Below, piece after piece: positions 36,953 to 46,273 of a DNA stretch of 64,000 nt. Position 1 is the stretch's first letter, and each line of letters starts with the position of its first letter. The notes under the pieces were generated by a model, which was given only the letters and a program-made list of their open reading frames with translations, was not told where the DNA came from and did no database searches. Both the position numbers and the translations under genes were made by a program. Source of the stretch: an uncultured Saprospiraceae bacterium (GTDB taxonomy: Bacteria > Bacteroidota > Bacteroidia > Chitinophagales > Saprospiraceae); the NCBI GenBank assembly GCA_937997635.1, contig CALLFA010000086.1, positions 37,514 through 101,513 of the forward strand, in the 5' to 3' direction.

Positions 36953-37159
36953 GTGAGTATTTATACCAAGATGAAAATAATTTGACCGTTTCTTACTTGA
37001 CCTTTTATCTCTTCTCATCGTTGAAAATACTCGTGAATACATGCATTCACTGCGTTTTTCGTCTTGACAACAGGCAACACTTCTACGTAATAAATCAGTC
37101 AAACCTTTCTCTTTTTAGTATAGTATTCCAATGATAATTAAATAAAGACAGTTCCAATA

Positions 37160-37195
37160 AAAAAAGATGGCTCAACACATTTGATGAACCACCTT
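37160..37195 (-). terminator. Intrinsic terminator of the SH3-domain gene
   Basis: On the minus strand AGGTGGTTCA pairs with TGAGCCATCT (with G-U pairs) across a 10-base loop, followed by a T run. It lies about 30 bases after the stop at 37229. Confidence 0.8.
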
Positions 37196-37228
37196 TCTAA
37201 CATAATCTCTATATGCAACTCATGAATG

Positions 37229-37966
37229 TTACAACGTACAGCCTGTATAGTTAGAGTACAGTTTGATGTTTATCTGTCCATTGTTCAATTTCTTGATATT
37301 GACCGGATTGTCGAGAAGCAATTTAATCTGTGCCAACTCACCAGAAGCATCTTCGATGAATACAGATGAATCTTGGACATACTTTCTATTGACATCACTA
37401 GGCATCATACTCAATAAGAGATTGTAGACATCTGTGATTCTCACATCACTTAGAGTTGCATTGACCATATAAAATGTTGATTCATCTTTTTCGATCAGTT
37501 CTTGATCATTTTCGAAATGGTGAATGACTTTTGTAAAATCATTTTCTCTGACGATGGTATCTGCTGCTAATACTTCCGTAAAACGGTAGTCCATCCAACT
37601 TAAAAAAGCATAAGTGAAATCAAGATCACTGTCCACCAACTCAAAATCCAACAGAGGTACTGGAAGGTGTGACAAATATCCATCAAAGACAAATCCTTCA
37701 ATGCCCTCGAAACTTACTTTTTTCCACTGGCCTTTGACCCAATCAATTCTTTCCGTTTTCACTTCAGTCGAATCTTCTAAAATGATGCTTACTGATTCTC
37801 CAAATGGAATAACTTCTAATACTCGGCTTGTTCTGTTTGGTGCTTCCCTGAGGGTCAAACCAGAAGGTGCCAACACGTATGCTGATTCTGTGTTGGTAAT
37901 AAGATTTGCTTTTGTTGTTGTCAACGTGATTACACACAATAGACCTAATACGATTATCTTTTTCAT
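37229..37966 (-). CDS. Secreted protein with bacterial SH3 domain
   Basis: 245 residues with a signal peptide (1-20, MKKIIVLGLLCVITLTTTKA). Residues 30-100 are an SH3b domain: VLAPSGLTLREAPNRTSRVL, then WKKVSFEGIEGFVFDGYLS. The C-terminal 140 residues are a mixed alpha/beta region without a recognised family, ending YSNYTGCTL. SH3b domains usually bind cell-wall or extracellular ligands. It is monocistronic with its own terminator. Confidence 0.83.
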   Translation of the reverse strand: MKKIIVLGLLCVITLTTTKANLITNTESAYVLAPSGLTLREAPNRTSRVLEVIPFGESVSIILEDSTEVKTERIDWVKGQWKKVSFEGIEGFVFDGYLSHLPVPLLDFELVDSDLDFTYAFLSWMDYRFTEVLAADTIVRENDFTKVIHHFENDQELIEKDESTFYMVNATLSDVRITDVYNLLLSMMPSDVNRKYVQDSSVFIEDASGELAQIKLLLDNPVNIKKLNNGQINIKLYSNYTGCTL

Positions 37967-38132
37967 TGTTATTTGATTTTAGTGAATGAATTATAAAGAC
38001 AATCCAAAGATGCATGTGAATCAAGGCCGATTTCTCGGTGATTGAGTATTCGGGTGCGATTAGTGAGAATTCGTTTTTTCATGAATGTTATTAGGGTTTA
38101 GTGTTGCGCCTGCGCGCCAGCATAGTTACCGT

Positions 38133-38207
38133 ACCTAGACTTCGGTTTGCTAATGAAAAAGGTCGTCCCTTTGGGACTCCTCCTCCTTTATTCACAACAG
38201 CGAGGGG
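38133..38207. repeat. 75-bp direct repeat, copy 1
   Basis: Starts ACCTAGACTTCGG and ends CACAACAGCGAGGGG. A second copy at 38377-38452 differs at only about 10 positions. Both contain the GTCCCnTTGGGAC element that can form a hairpin. No coding frame is credible here. Confidence 0.88.
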
Positions 38208-38312
38208 ATTAAAACCTAGTTAATCCTGACTATCCACAGGAAGGTGACGAGAAGCAAATCCTAAAATCAAAACAATTTTTAATCACTAATAACCGAATAC
38301 CCCAAAGGGGTT

Positions 38313-38351
38313 ACATCACTAGGATGGGACATCGTCCCATCTTAGTGATGT
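38313..38351. repeat. Near-perfect 18-bp inverted repeat (long hairpin)
   Basis: ACATCACTAGGATGGGAC pairs with GTCCCATCTTAGTGATGT across a 3-base loop, with one mismatch. It lies between the two 75-bp repeats and near a GGAGTCCCAACGGGACGACC arm (38360-38379) that inverts into 38404-38425. Confidence 0.88.
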
Positions 38352-38376
38352 CGTGTTTAGGAGTCCCAACGGGACG

Positions 38377-38452
38377 ACCTAGACTTCAAGTTTGCAAATG
38401 AACAAGGTCGTCCCCTTGGGACTCCTTCTCCTATCTTCACAACAGCGAGGGG
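38377..38452. repeat. 75-bp direct repeat, copy 2
   Basis: Starts ACCTAGACTTCAAG and ends CACAACAGCGAGGGG. It pairs as a direct repeat with 38133-38207. The stretch 37967-38629 holds only these repeats and a terminator and no gene I can support. Confidence 0.88.
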
Positions 38453-38565
38453 CGATGTCCCCCGCTATTGATGATGCCCCGTTGGGCCCAACGGGGTATT
38501 GATATCTATTAGAATTAAACGCTGATTGGGGTATTACAAAATCAAAATAATCTTAAAATCCTGGC

Positions 38566-38600
38566 ACAAAAAAAGAGCCCAAGTACAACACTTGAGCTCT
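38566..38600 (-). terminator. Intrinsic terminator of the IPTM-tail protein gene
   Basis: On the minus strand AGAGCTCAAGT pairs with ACTTGGGCTCT (one mismatch) around a 5-base loop, followed by seven T. A diverged copy of the same element occurs at 42801-42833. Confidence 0.85.
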
Positions 38601-38629
38601 CCTATATGGTTTTTATTCTTGTCTGAATA

Positions 38630-39424
38630 TTAGTATGCGATTTGTCTTTGTCTTATTGCTATGACACCAAAAATCAATAACATAATTGACAAACACATTA
38701 AACCCCACTCTCCCATTGTCGGAATAGCATCTGCTACAGGTGGTTCTGGAGGACAAGCGGCGAATGAGACGTTATCGTACCATACTCCCGTTGGTGCGAA
38801 TCCCGTCGCATAATTTAAAAATCCCCATTGGATGATGAATCCATCCCAAGCTGGGTCAATTGTCACATCTATAGAAGATGTCGTAAATGAAGCAGCTGTC
38901 GACGTGTCAAACGAATCAAAATAAACTTGGGCAAATGTGACTGGGTCTAATACAGCAATCCAAGCAGCAAGTTCTGCTATATTAGCGTCTCCAGCAGCAT
39001 CAGGGGTGCCATTCGGTGATAATTGATGATCAAACGTAAAGCGATAACAGAGATCAATATCTTCTGTCATAATATTGGCTTGATTAAAAATTCTTGCATC
39101 AATCCATAGTCCATTGCCATGATCACCATTATTATAATCACTGAATGTATTGAATACGATATTACCGCCATCTGAGTCCGTAGTTGTGAAGGCTCCATTG
39201 CCATTAGGCGCATCAAATGCAAAATAATTATAGGCAAAACTTGCACGATTAGGATCATTCCAGACATTGGCTCCGACCAACCATCCGCCTCCTAGCAATC
39301 CTCCATCTGGTGGAAATACATAAGCTTCAAAATCGTCAGAAAAGTTAATGGATTGAGCGGAAGTAGTCGTTGAAATAGCACAACATAGTGCCATGCTTAA
39401 TATAAGCAATCTCAGGTTTTTCAT
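38630..39424 (-). CDS. Secreted protein with IPTL-CTERM-like sorting tail, second copy
   Basis: 264 residues. MKNLRLLILSMALCCAISTT is the signal peptide; the first seven residues are identical to those of the protein at 14154. The mature domain is a beta-sandwich of the choice-of-anchor/laminin-G-like type (FSDDFEAYVFPPDGGLLGGG; WIDARIFNQANIMTEDI). It ends with PEPPVADAIPTMGEWGLMCL, a hydrophobic helix, then IRQRQIAY. The paired N- and C-terminal signals suggest one dedicated export and anchoring route. It is divergent to no operon partner and has its own terminator. Confidence 0.82.
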   Translation of the reverse strand: MKNLRLLILSMALCCAISTTTSAQSINFSDDFEAYVFPPDGGLLGGGWLVGANVWNDPNRASFAYNYFAFDAPNGNGAFTTTDSDGGNIVFNTFSDYNNGDHGNGLWIDARIFNQANIMTEDIDLCYRFTFDHQLSPNGTPDAAGDANIAELAAWIAVLDPVTFAQVYFDSFDTSTAASFTTSSIDVTIDPAWDGFIIQWGFLNYATGFAPTGVWYDNVSFAACPPEPPVADAIPTMGEWGLMCLSIMLLIFGVIAIRQRQIAY

Positions 39425-39559
39425 CGTTTATTATTAAAAATGTTTAAATATTCATTAGTTAATTAAGTGTCAATATAGAACTTTTACTTATATGCAAAAA
39501 ATAATTTTGTTTCCAATTCATCATTCACCTTAGACTTTCCCCATAAGCTTGATCTTAAA

Positions 39560-42500
39560 TCAATTGCTGCAACCTTCTATGAACGCATGAAACTGTGCTC
39601 CAGATAATACTTCGAAGGTCGGCAATAGTCTAATACTGGTACCAGAATCGTATTCTACATTTCCAGCAGATCCGATAGTCTGGCGCGATTCAATCTCACC
39701 ATCTGTCTCATAATGTACAGTTCCGTTTTCATTGCCTGTCAATCCTCTATTATTTCCAAATGTATAGTCTTGAGGTGCAGAAGATACTGTTGACAGAACT
39801 GTCTGTGCACATCCAAATGTATCTTCTATGATGACACCGACAACATCACCAACAGCTAAAGAAGAACTTGTCACCGTATTGCCAGATCCTGATTGTATTT
39901 GCTCCCCTGAATCCATGTTACCATTTGCATTAGCATCAATGAAGAAGGTATAGGCATCCATTCCAGCAGGGGAAGCACTTGCAAAACCAGGCGAATTACC
40001 ACAAATTTTACTGTCTACACTTCCTGGCGATGACAGACAATGTTTTTCAAAATCATCAAAATAATAGACATCATTAGAAAAACTATTCGGATTGAATAAG
40101 ATGACAATCTGATCGACACTTGCTTCAGTCACTGATGCATCTGGTCTATCAAAATAATCAAAAGCCACCGTTTCCCATTCATTTTGTTTGGTCGTCTGCA
40201 TCTGATAACGACTATGCCGTCCAACTGGATAATTTGATGGAGTAGCTGTATTGCTATTTTCAAGTTGTAGAATAATGTTAGTGCCAATAGGTGCCGAAGT
40301 AAGCACATTCATATAAAACTTATTGTTACCTGGCACAAATCCACTGATGTCAAATGGATTGTCGATACTGTACGTCATGTTATCAAAAAGATCTCCATCT
40401 GATCGAGAATATCTCCCTACCAGTTGCGAATTGTTTACACCATTTTGCATCGGGTTAGCCGTATTGTCTTGCATCGAACCAATTGATCCTGCATATGAAA
40501 TGATTGCAGAGTCATCAAAATTCTCCAACACACAGGCAAGTAAATCAACCACCTCAACACCAACCACAACATCAAAGGAAAGTGTCTGGGAATTGCAACC
40601 ATTGACCACTGCAGAAACAATACCACTGCTTGATGTATCACCCCAATCTACAGATATCGTATTTGTACCCTGACCTGAAACGATTGTTGCACCAGCTGGT
40701 ACAGTCCAACTGTATGTGGCACCTACACCAGCATTACCAACTGTATACATTTCACCACTAGCCATATGATCAACTTGTTGTGGTCCTTCGATGTATGCAA
40801 ATTCACCTTCATAGACTCTAACGTAGTCCACTTCCATTGTTTGAGGAAAGGTTGTACTGGCATCTGGAGGTCCTGGATAATTGCCACCAACTGCCATATT
40901 CAACAACATATGAAATTCATGATCGAAGGGCCAATTGTTAGGCGATACATCTGCAATTGTTTTGGTAGAATACAGGATATCATCTAAATACCATCTGATC
41001 ACTTCTTCATCCCATTCAATCGCATACTCATGAAAACCATCTTGAAACTCGCCGCTATTCAAGCGATGCGTTGCCGTGGATGACTGATTGTTGGGCCATG
41101 GTGGTCCGTAGTGGATGGTGGCATGAACAAGATCTGTTTCTTGACCAAGTAATTCGACGATATCGATCTCACCACTCTGCGGCCAAATGCCATATGGTTC
41201 GTCCGTGGACAACATCCAAAAGGCAGGCCATATACCTTGACCATAAGGCATTTTAATGGATGCTTCAAATCTGCCATAAGCAAAGTCACCTTTATTGATC
41301 GTGCGCAATCTGGCAGATGTATAATCTCTTCCTCCAAATGGTTCTTCTTTTGCGATAATTTTTAACGTGCCACCAGATACTTCTGCATTCTCTGCACGAT
41401 AGTACTCGAGTTCATTATTCCCCCAACCACACAAGCTAGGGCAACCATCTCCGATTTGTGGCGTCCATTTGTTCAAATCCAAACTATTGCCATTGAAATT
41501 ATCTTCCCATACCAATACTGGGCAAGCTGGTATATCATTGCAATCACCAGTAAAGTATAGATTATCGATAAAGTAAATAGAGTCATCCCCATCATCGAAT
41601 CTTATTCTTAGCACATTGGCAAGTGATACGACATCAGAAAAAGCACTTAAAGGAATTCTAATTCTATTCCATTGTTGTGGAATTAAATTAATGGGATATC
41701 CTTTTTGCGTATTGTCGGGATTTATCAAATGAACACTCAGTTGAGTTGCTGCAGGTGACCAAATGTCGACATGCATGTTTATAAATGAATTTAGATTGAT
41801 TGCATTCTGTAAGTGTATTCTTTGGAAATCAAAATTCCCATATCGAAGCATATTATTGCCTCCAATACTCGGCATTGAAACTGTTGTTGATTGATTGGGA
41901 TGTGGATTAAAATTGGTACCTGGCAATTCACCAAATGAATCACTAAACACTGCAATAACATTATCACATTCAGCAGGTACGGCTGCCTCTACATCTGGAG
42001 CCAATGGGGCTTGACAAACAACAGACTGCGAATTATTAACTTGACTAATGTCATCAAAATAATATTGGGAGCCATCACCACCAACGCCAAATTCAAAAAA
42101 GATGACGACTTTCTGCAGTGACTTTGTACTGGCATTTGTAGAAGAAAAATCAAAGCTTAATTCTTCCCAGGTATTGGCATTATTTACGGATGCCGTTAGC
42201 TCATTAAAAATTCCAGTATTGCTATTGTTCTCTAATTTGAGAAGGACATTGATGCCTGCTTTAGGAGAATATACTTTCATTTTAAACACCTGACCCTGCG
42301 TAAAATCAATCGGATCATCCAAGGTCAAAAAGCCTCCGGCCCATGGTTGAGCGCCTGCAGTCTTTAATGAACGCATGACAGTTGATGAACTGTTTATGGA
42401 GCTACTTGCTGGATTAGGATTTAATTCGCATACAGTACCTCCAAAGCCAGGACATATATAGTCTATATGCGGACATTCAAAATCAATAGTAAAATCAATG

Positions 42501-42571
42501 ACATTGACTGATTGACCAAACAAATGAGATGTACCCAAACATAGTAATAGGTAGATGAATTGAATTTTCAT
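39560..42571 (-). CDS. Multimodular secreted glycoside hydrolase family 16 (laminarinase-like)
   Basis: 1003 residues with a signal peptide (1-19). Two carbohydrate-binding-like beta-sandwich modules occupy about 20-180 and 195-345 (VVIFFEFGVGGDGSQYYFDD). The GH16 catalytic domain lies at about 350-595 with GEIDIVELLG near residue 470, the E-x-D-x-x-E nucleophile/acid-base motif with the extra residue of laminarinases, after WPAFWMLSTD. A PKD/Ig-like module follows (GATYSWTVPAGATIVSGQG), then a third CBM-like module, and finally the shared stack with tail EGCSN. It likely cuts beta-1,3-glucans such as laminarin outside the cell. Confidence 0.9.
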   Translation of the reverse strand: MKIQFIYLLLCLGTSHLFGQSVNVIDFTIDFECPHIDYICPGFGGTVCELNPNPASSSINSSSTVMRSLKTAGAQPWAGGFLTLDDPIDFTQGQVFKMKVYSPKAGINVLLKLENNSNTGIFNELTASVNNANTWEELSFDFSSTNASTKSLQKVVIFFEFGVGGDGSQYYFDDISQVNNSQSVVCQAPLAPDVEAAVPAECDNVIAVFSDSFGELPGTNFNPHPNQSTTVSMPSIGGNNMLRYGNFDFQRIHLQNAINLNSFINMHVDIWSPAATQLSVHLINPDNTQKGYPINLIPQQWNRIRIPLSAFSDVVSLANVLRIRFDDGDDSIYFIDNLYFTGDCNDIPACPVLVWEDNFNGNSLDLNKWTPQIGDGCPSLCGWGNNELEYYRAENAEVSGGTLKIIAKEEPFGGRDYTSARLRTINKGDFAYGRFEASIKMPYGQGIWPAFWMLSTDEPYGIWPQSGEIDIVELLGQETDLVHATIHYGPPWPNNQSSTATHRLNSGEFQDGFHEYAIEWDEEVIRWYLDDILYSTKTIADVSPNNWPFDHEFHMLLNMAVGGNYPGPPDASTTFPQTMEVDYVRVYEGEFAYIEGPQQVDHMASGEMYTVGNAGVGATYSWTVPAGATIVSGQGTNTISVDWGDTSSSGIVSAVVNGCNSQTLSFDVVVGVEVVDLLACVLENFDDSAIISYAGSIGSMQDNTANPMQNGVNNSQLVGRYSRSDGDLFDNMTYSIDNPFDISGFVPGNNKFYMNVLTSAPIGTNIILQLENSNTATPSNYPVGRHSRYQMQTTKQNEWETVAFDYFDRPDASVTEASVDQIVILFNPNSFSNDVYYFDDFEKHCLSSPGSVDSKICGNSPGFASASPAGMDAYTFFIDANANGNMDSGEQIQSGSGNTVTSSSLAVGDVVGVIIEDTFGCAQTVLSTVSSAPQDYTFGNNRGLTGNENGTVHYETDGEIESRQTIGSAGNVEYDSGTSIRLLPTFEVLSGAQFHAFIEGCSN

Positions 42572-42800
42572 TTCTAAATTTTTATATGTGTGTTTGGTTA
42601 CTTTAGTTGGGGATAGCGAAAATATAAAAATATGTGAGTATCATATTGAATGGGGGATATTTTAACTACGATTTTACAGTAACCTGACATTCACATTAAT
42701 ATTGTAATTACAAATGATCAGCTTTGCAAATTTGACTTTGGATGGTTGTTCTGAAATAATACTTGAGAACTATGGAATTACATTCCAATATTGTAATAAT

Positions 42801-42833
42801 AAAAAAGAGCCCAAGCATCACACTTGAACTCTC
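42801..42833 (-). terminator. Weak terminator-like element after the CDGSH gene
   Basis: AAAAAAGAGCCCAAG and CTTGAACTCTC form a stem with two mismatches and a T run on the minus strand. The sequence is a diverged copy of the terminator at 38566-38600. The rest of 42572-42886 holds nothing else I can support. Confidence 0.6.
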
Positions 42834-42886
42834 ATTATTCATTTCAGCGTAAAATCTAAGTAATCTACTGACGACTTAGCTTTTCG

Positions 42887-43129
42887 CTATAAGGCTTTAT
42901 GACTTCCATCGCAATATGGTGGATTTTTCGTTTGCTTGCATGTGCATAACCAAACATCCTTTGACTCTTCTTCCGTGACTTTGAGGTTTGTCATGCCAGA
43001 GTCTCTGTGTGCACCATTGCAAAATGGTTGCTTATCTGATAGGCCACAAGTGCACCAAGCATATGTTTTTCCAGCTTCTGCTTCATGTTTGACTGGTGCC
43101 GTTCCTGCAATTTTTGGTAAATCTTCCAT
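42887..43129 (-). CDS. CDGSH iron-sulfur protein, tandem domain
   Basis: 80 residues with two CDGSH zinc-finger-like motifs: WCTCGLSDKQPFCNGAH (Asn in place of Asp) and LCTCKQTKNPPYCDGSH. Each should ligate a 2Fe-2S cluster through three Cys and one His. Small two-domain bacterial members of this type are thought to act in Fe-S or redox handling. It lies alone beside menA on the same strand, 63 bases after it. Confidence 0.92.
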   Translation of the reverse strand: MEDLPKIAGTAPVKHEAEAGKTYAWCTCGLSDKQPFCNGAHRDSGMTNLKVTEEESKDVWLCTCKQTKNPPYCDGSHKAL

Positions 43130-43192
43130 GTGTTGTATATATTTTATAATAGTTATAACCGCAAGTTAGAAACCAAAGTTCTTAGATCGATT

Positions 43193-44092
43193 CTAAATAT
43201 GAGAAATGATGTGGCCTATTCCGAATGTAACGACGAAAAGTAGTGTGGTCAGTACCAGTTGTTTCAAGTATGGATCAAGTGTCATAGCCTCTGTTTTTGT
43301 GGCTACAGATTTTCCATTGATCAATAAGAGAGGTAACACAGCTAGAAAGATATATTGAATGGATGATTTGTAATTGAGTACTACAAATAAAATGGTTAAG
43401 CCCAATCCTCCAAGCAATAATAACCAATGATAGAACACTGCTTTTGGCCTACCTATGCGTACAGGTATGGATCGCTTGCCTGCAGCTTGATCTGAAACGA
43501 TGTCTCTGATATTATTGATGTTTAATACACCGACCATAAATAAGCCCAATGTTGATGCAGGTAAAATGTAACTGATGTTACTCAAACTTTTTGTTTGTAA
43601 AAAGTATGCCCCCAATACGCCTACCCAACCAAAAAAGATCAATACGGATAGATCTCCTAAACCAGCATAGCCATATGGATTCTTACCTGCTGTATATTTG
43701 ATAGCGGCAAGAATGCATACCAAACCGAGTGTAAAAAACAACAACACTCGAATGAGCGGTAACCCAGAAATAAGGAGTAAGCTTATACCTGAAGCTAAGG
43801 TCAATCCTCCTAAGATAATCATCGCCCGCTTCATAGCATTTTTGGAAATAGCGGCTGTTTGTGTTTGTCGAGAAGGGCCTTCACGCAATTCATTGTCTGC
43901 ACCATTTTCTGAATCACCATAATCGTTGGCAACATTGGACAGAATTTGCAATAAAACTGTAGTTAGCAAAGTCATCCCTGCAATCAACCACGAATGCCTT
44001 CCTTCTCCATAGGCGAGGACGGTAGCCATAGAAACAGAAGCGATACCTAGTGGTAGTGTCCGTAATCTGAAGGCTTTTATCCAAGGATTCAT
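43193..44092 (-). CDS. menA: 1,4-dihydroxy-2-naphthoate polyprenyltransferase
   Basis: 299 residues with about eight transmembrane helices. Two Asp-rich prenyl-diphosphate sites are visible: NVANDYGDSENGADNELREG near 50-70 and NINNIRDIVSDQAAGKRSI in the second half. This is the UbiA-family MenA pattern. It attaches the isoprenoid chain to DHNA to make demethylmenaquinone at the inner membrane. It is divergent from menC with a gap of nine bases, so the two promoters overlap. Confidence 0.93.
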   Translation of the reverse strand: MNPWIKAFRLRTLPLGIASVSMATVLAYGEGRHSWLIAGMTLLTTVLLQILSNVANDYGDSENGADNELREGPSRQTQTAAISKNAMKRAMIILGGLTLASGISLLLISGLPLIRVLLFFTLGLVCILAAIKYTAGKNPYGYAGLGDLSVLIFFGWVGVLGAYFLQTKSLSNISYILPASTLGLFMVGVLNINNIRDIVSDQAAGKRSIPVRIGRPKAVFYHWLLLLGGLGLTILFVVLNYKSSIQYIFLAVLPLLLINGKSVATKTEAMTLDPYLKQLVLTTLLFVVTFGIGHIISHI

Positions 44093-44101
44093 AGTGTATA
44101 C

Positions 44102-45205
44102 ATGTCTACTTATGTATTATCAACAATGTCAAAAGTAGCTTGTTTCTCAGAATATTACTTTATTGCAATCATTAAAGCTTCATATCAACCATATAAACTC
44201 CAATTTAAGCGACCTTCAGGGACATCAAGGGGTGTGCTAAAAACCAAAGACAGTTGGATTATTCGTTTAGAACATCATAGAAACCTTGGCTATGGTGAGT
44301 GCTCGCTTATTGACGGTTTAAGTCCTGACAATGTGACGAAACTTAGAGCAACTTTAGATCGCATTGTTGAAGATCCAACAATAATGATTCCTCAGGTTAA
44401 AGAGTTGGATGACCTTCCTTCTTTGCAATTTGGTGTTGAGACAGCGATTATTGATCTTCAAGACAAACAAGCGGGTATCTTATTTCCAACAGCATTTACT
44501 TCAGGAGAAAAAGGCATTCAAATAAACGGACTTATTTGGATGGGTACTAAGGCATATATGTTTGATCAAATTAAGCAAAAGCTCGACCTAGGTTTTACTT
44601 GTCTGAAGCTCAAAATAGGAGCGATTAATTTTGAAGACGAATTGGCTCTACTTTCTTACATACGCCAACATTTTGATGCCAATCAATTAGAATTAAGAGT
44701 CGATGCCAATGGCGCTTTTGATCCATCAGATGCCATGGACAAATTGAAGCGATTATCCGACTTTCACATTCATTCAATAGAACAACCTATCCGTCAAGGC
44801 CAATGGGATGACATGGCACATTTGTGTCAAACAACACCAATCCCAATTGCATTAGATGAGGAGTTGATTGGCGTCACCACAAGAGATCAAAAGAAGGCTT
44901 TGCTAGAAACAATTAAACCTCAATACATCATTTTGAAGCCAAGCCTCGTTGGGGGATTGGTTAAATCTGATGAATGGATTCATATAGCTGAACATCTAAA
45001 TATTGGCTGGTGGGCAACTTCAGCACTAGAATCAAATATTGGCTTAAATGCCATTGCACAATGGGTGGCCGTGAAAAAGCTAGACTTACCTCAAGGATTG
45101 GGTACTGGTCAGTTGTTCACCAACAACATTGAATGTCCATTGTATTTAAAAGGTGAACATTTGTATTATTCTCCTCAAGGAAAATGGAAATATCCTACAC
45201 TATGA
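44102..45205 (+). CDS. menC: o-Succinylbenzoate synthase
   Basis: 367 residues of enolase-superfamily fold. Catalytic features are present: the lysine of LKLKIG, the metal ligands in RVDANGAF, SIEQP and ALDEELIG, and the second lysine in ILKPSLVGG. It dehydrates SHCHC to o-succinylbenzoate. The ATG at 44102 gives about 20 extra residues with no homologue pattern before the ASYQPYKLQFKRPSGTSRG start, so the real start may lie downstream. The stop overlaps menE by ATGA. Confidence 0.9.
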   Translation: MSTYVLSTMSKVACFSEYYFIAIIKASYQPYKLQFKRPSGTSRGVLKTKDSWIIRLEHHRNLGYGECSLIDGLSPDNVTKLRATLDRIVEDPTIMIPQVKELDDLPSLQFGVETAIIDLQDKQAGILFPTAFTSGEKGIQINGLIWMGTKAYMFDQIKQKLDLGFTCLKLKIGAINFEDELALLSYIRQHFDANQLELRVDANGAFDPSDAMDKLKRLSDFHIHSIEQPIRQGQWDDMAHLCQTTPIPIALDEELIGVTTRDQKKALLETIKPQYIILKPSLVGGLVKSDEWIHIAEHLNIGWWATSALESNIGLNAIAQWVAVKKLDLPQGLGTGQLFTNNIECPLYLKGEHLYYSPQGKWKYPTL

Positions 45206-46257
45206 ATCTCTTTTTCCCCAATAGAGTATATCATCAAAAAGAGCTGCTAAGCGTAGCACATCAATTACTTGACCAACCTCAGGAATGGTTGAAGGAATTT
45301 GCCCAAGTCATTATAGACTGGCACGATGATCTAGACTTTATGACTGCGCAGACATCAGGATCAACGGGTACTCCAAAAACGATCAAATTATCCAAAGAAG
45401 CAATGAAGCAGAGTGCGTTAAAGACAGGAAAGTATTTTGACTTACCTAAAGGAACTCATGTGTTGGCAGCGCTACCCTATTCGTTCATTGCTGGTAAAAT
45501 GATGGTTGTGCGATCCCTTGTGCTCAACTGGAATTTTAACATTGTACCAATCCAATCAAACCCATTGGCATATGTAGAAGATGACGTTCATTTTGTAGCG
45601 ATGACGCCGCATCAATTATCAACTGTCATTCGAGAGTCAAGATGGAAATTGGAACAAGTCAAAAAAATCTTGTTGGGAGGTGCGCCAGTCGGTCAAGAAC
45701 TTATGGAGAAAATACAAACCATACAAGCTGAGGTCTATTTGGGCTATGGGATGACAGAAACGATCACGCATATAGCTGTCAAAAGACTGAATGGCGTTAA
45801 GCCCGTACAACATTTCTCTGCTTTAGATGGTGTACATTTTTCACAATCATCAGAAGGAACGCTACATATCAAAGCTGACCATTTAGAAAAAGAAATCCAG
45901 ACAAGGGATATCGTCGACTTAATCTCTGACAAACAATTTCAGTGGCTTGGAAGAGCGGATAATGTGATCAATAGTGGAGGCATAAAAATACATCCCGAGC
46001 AAGTAGAACAGAAGATCAGTAAAGTTTTGAATCAGCCTTTTTTTATTACGTCTAGGAACAATGAGCTTTATGGACAAGAAGTCATCCTGGTGATTGAAGG
46101 CGAATCCACAGATATAACTCCATTGACTGAACAGCTATTAACAATTCTTTCAAAACTAGAACTTCCAAAAGACATTATCTTTGTCTCTCAGTTCGTCTAC
46201 ACTGACACAGGTAAAGTGAAGCGAAAAGAGACATTTGAAAAAACTTTGAAACACTAG
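45202..46257 (+). CDS. menE: o-Succinylbenzoate-CoA ligase, short form
   Basis: 351 residues, short for an AMP-binding ligase but normal for Bacteroidota MenE. TAQTSGSTGTPKTIKLS is the phosphate-binding loop, LGYGMTETITHIAVK is the adenylate motif, and DNVINSGGIKIHPEQVE precedes the catalytic lysine in KVKRKETF. The start at 45202 uses the ATGA overlap with menC rather than the upstream ATG at 45184. It is followed 16 bases later by the isochorismate synthase gene. Confidence 0.9.
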   Translation: MNLFFPNRVYHQKELLSVAHQLLDQPQEWLKEFAQVIIDWHDDLDFMTAQTSGSTGTPKTIKLSKEAMKQSALKTGKYFDLPKGTHVLAALPYSFIAGKMMVVRSLVLNWNFNIVPIQSNPLAYVEDDVHFVAMTPHQLSTVIRESRWKLEQVKKILLGGAPVGQELMEKIQTIQAEVYLGYGMTETITHIAVKRLNGVKPVQHFSALDGVHFSQSSEGTLHIKADHLEKEIQTRDIVDLISDKQFQWLGRADNVINSGGIKIHPEQVEQKISKVLNQPFFITSRNNELYGQEVILVIEGESTDITPLTEQLLTILSKLELPKDIIFVSQFVYTDTGKVKRKETFEKTLKH

Positions 46258-46273
46258 AATTGTTAGCTTATTG

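Noticed and set aside
36953..37102. Longer start for the small lipoprotein
   Set aside because: The added 50 residues are basic and low complexity and would hide the lipobox signal.
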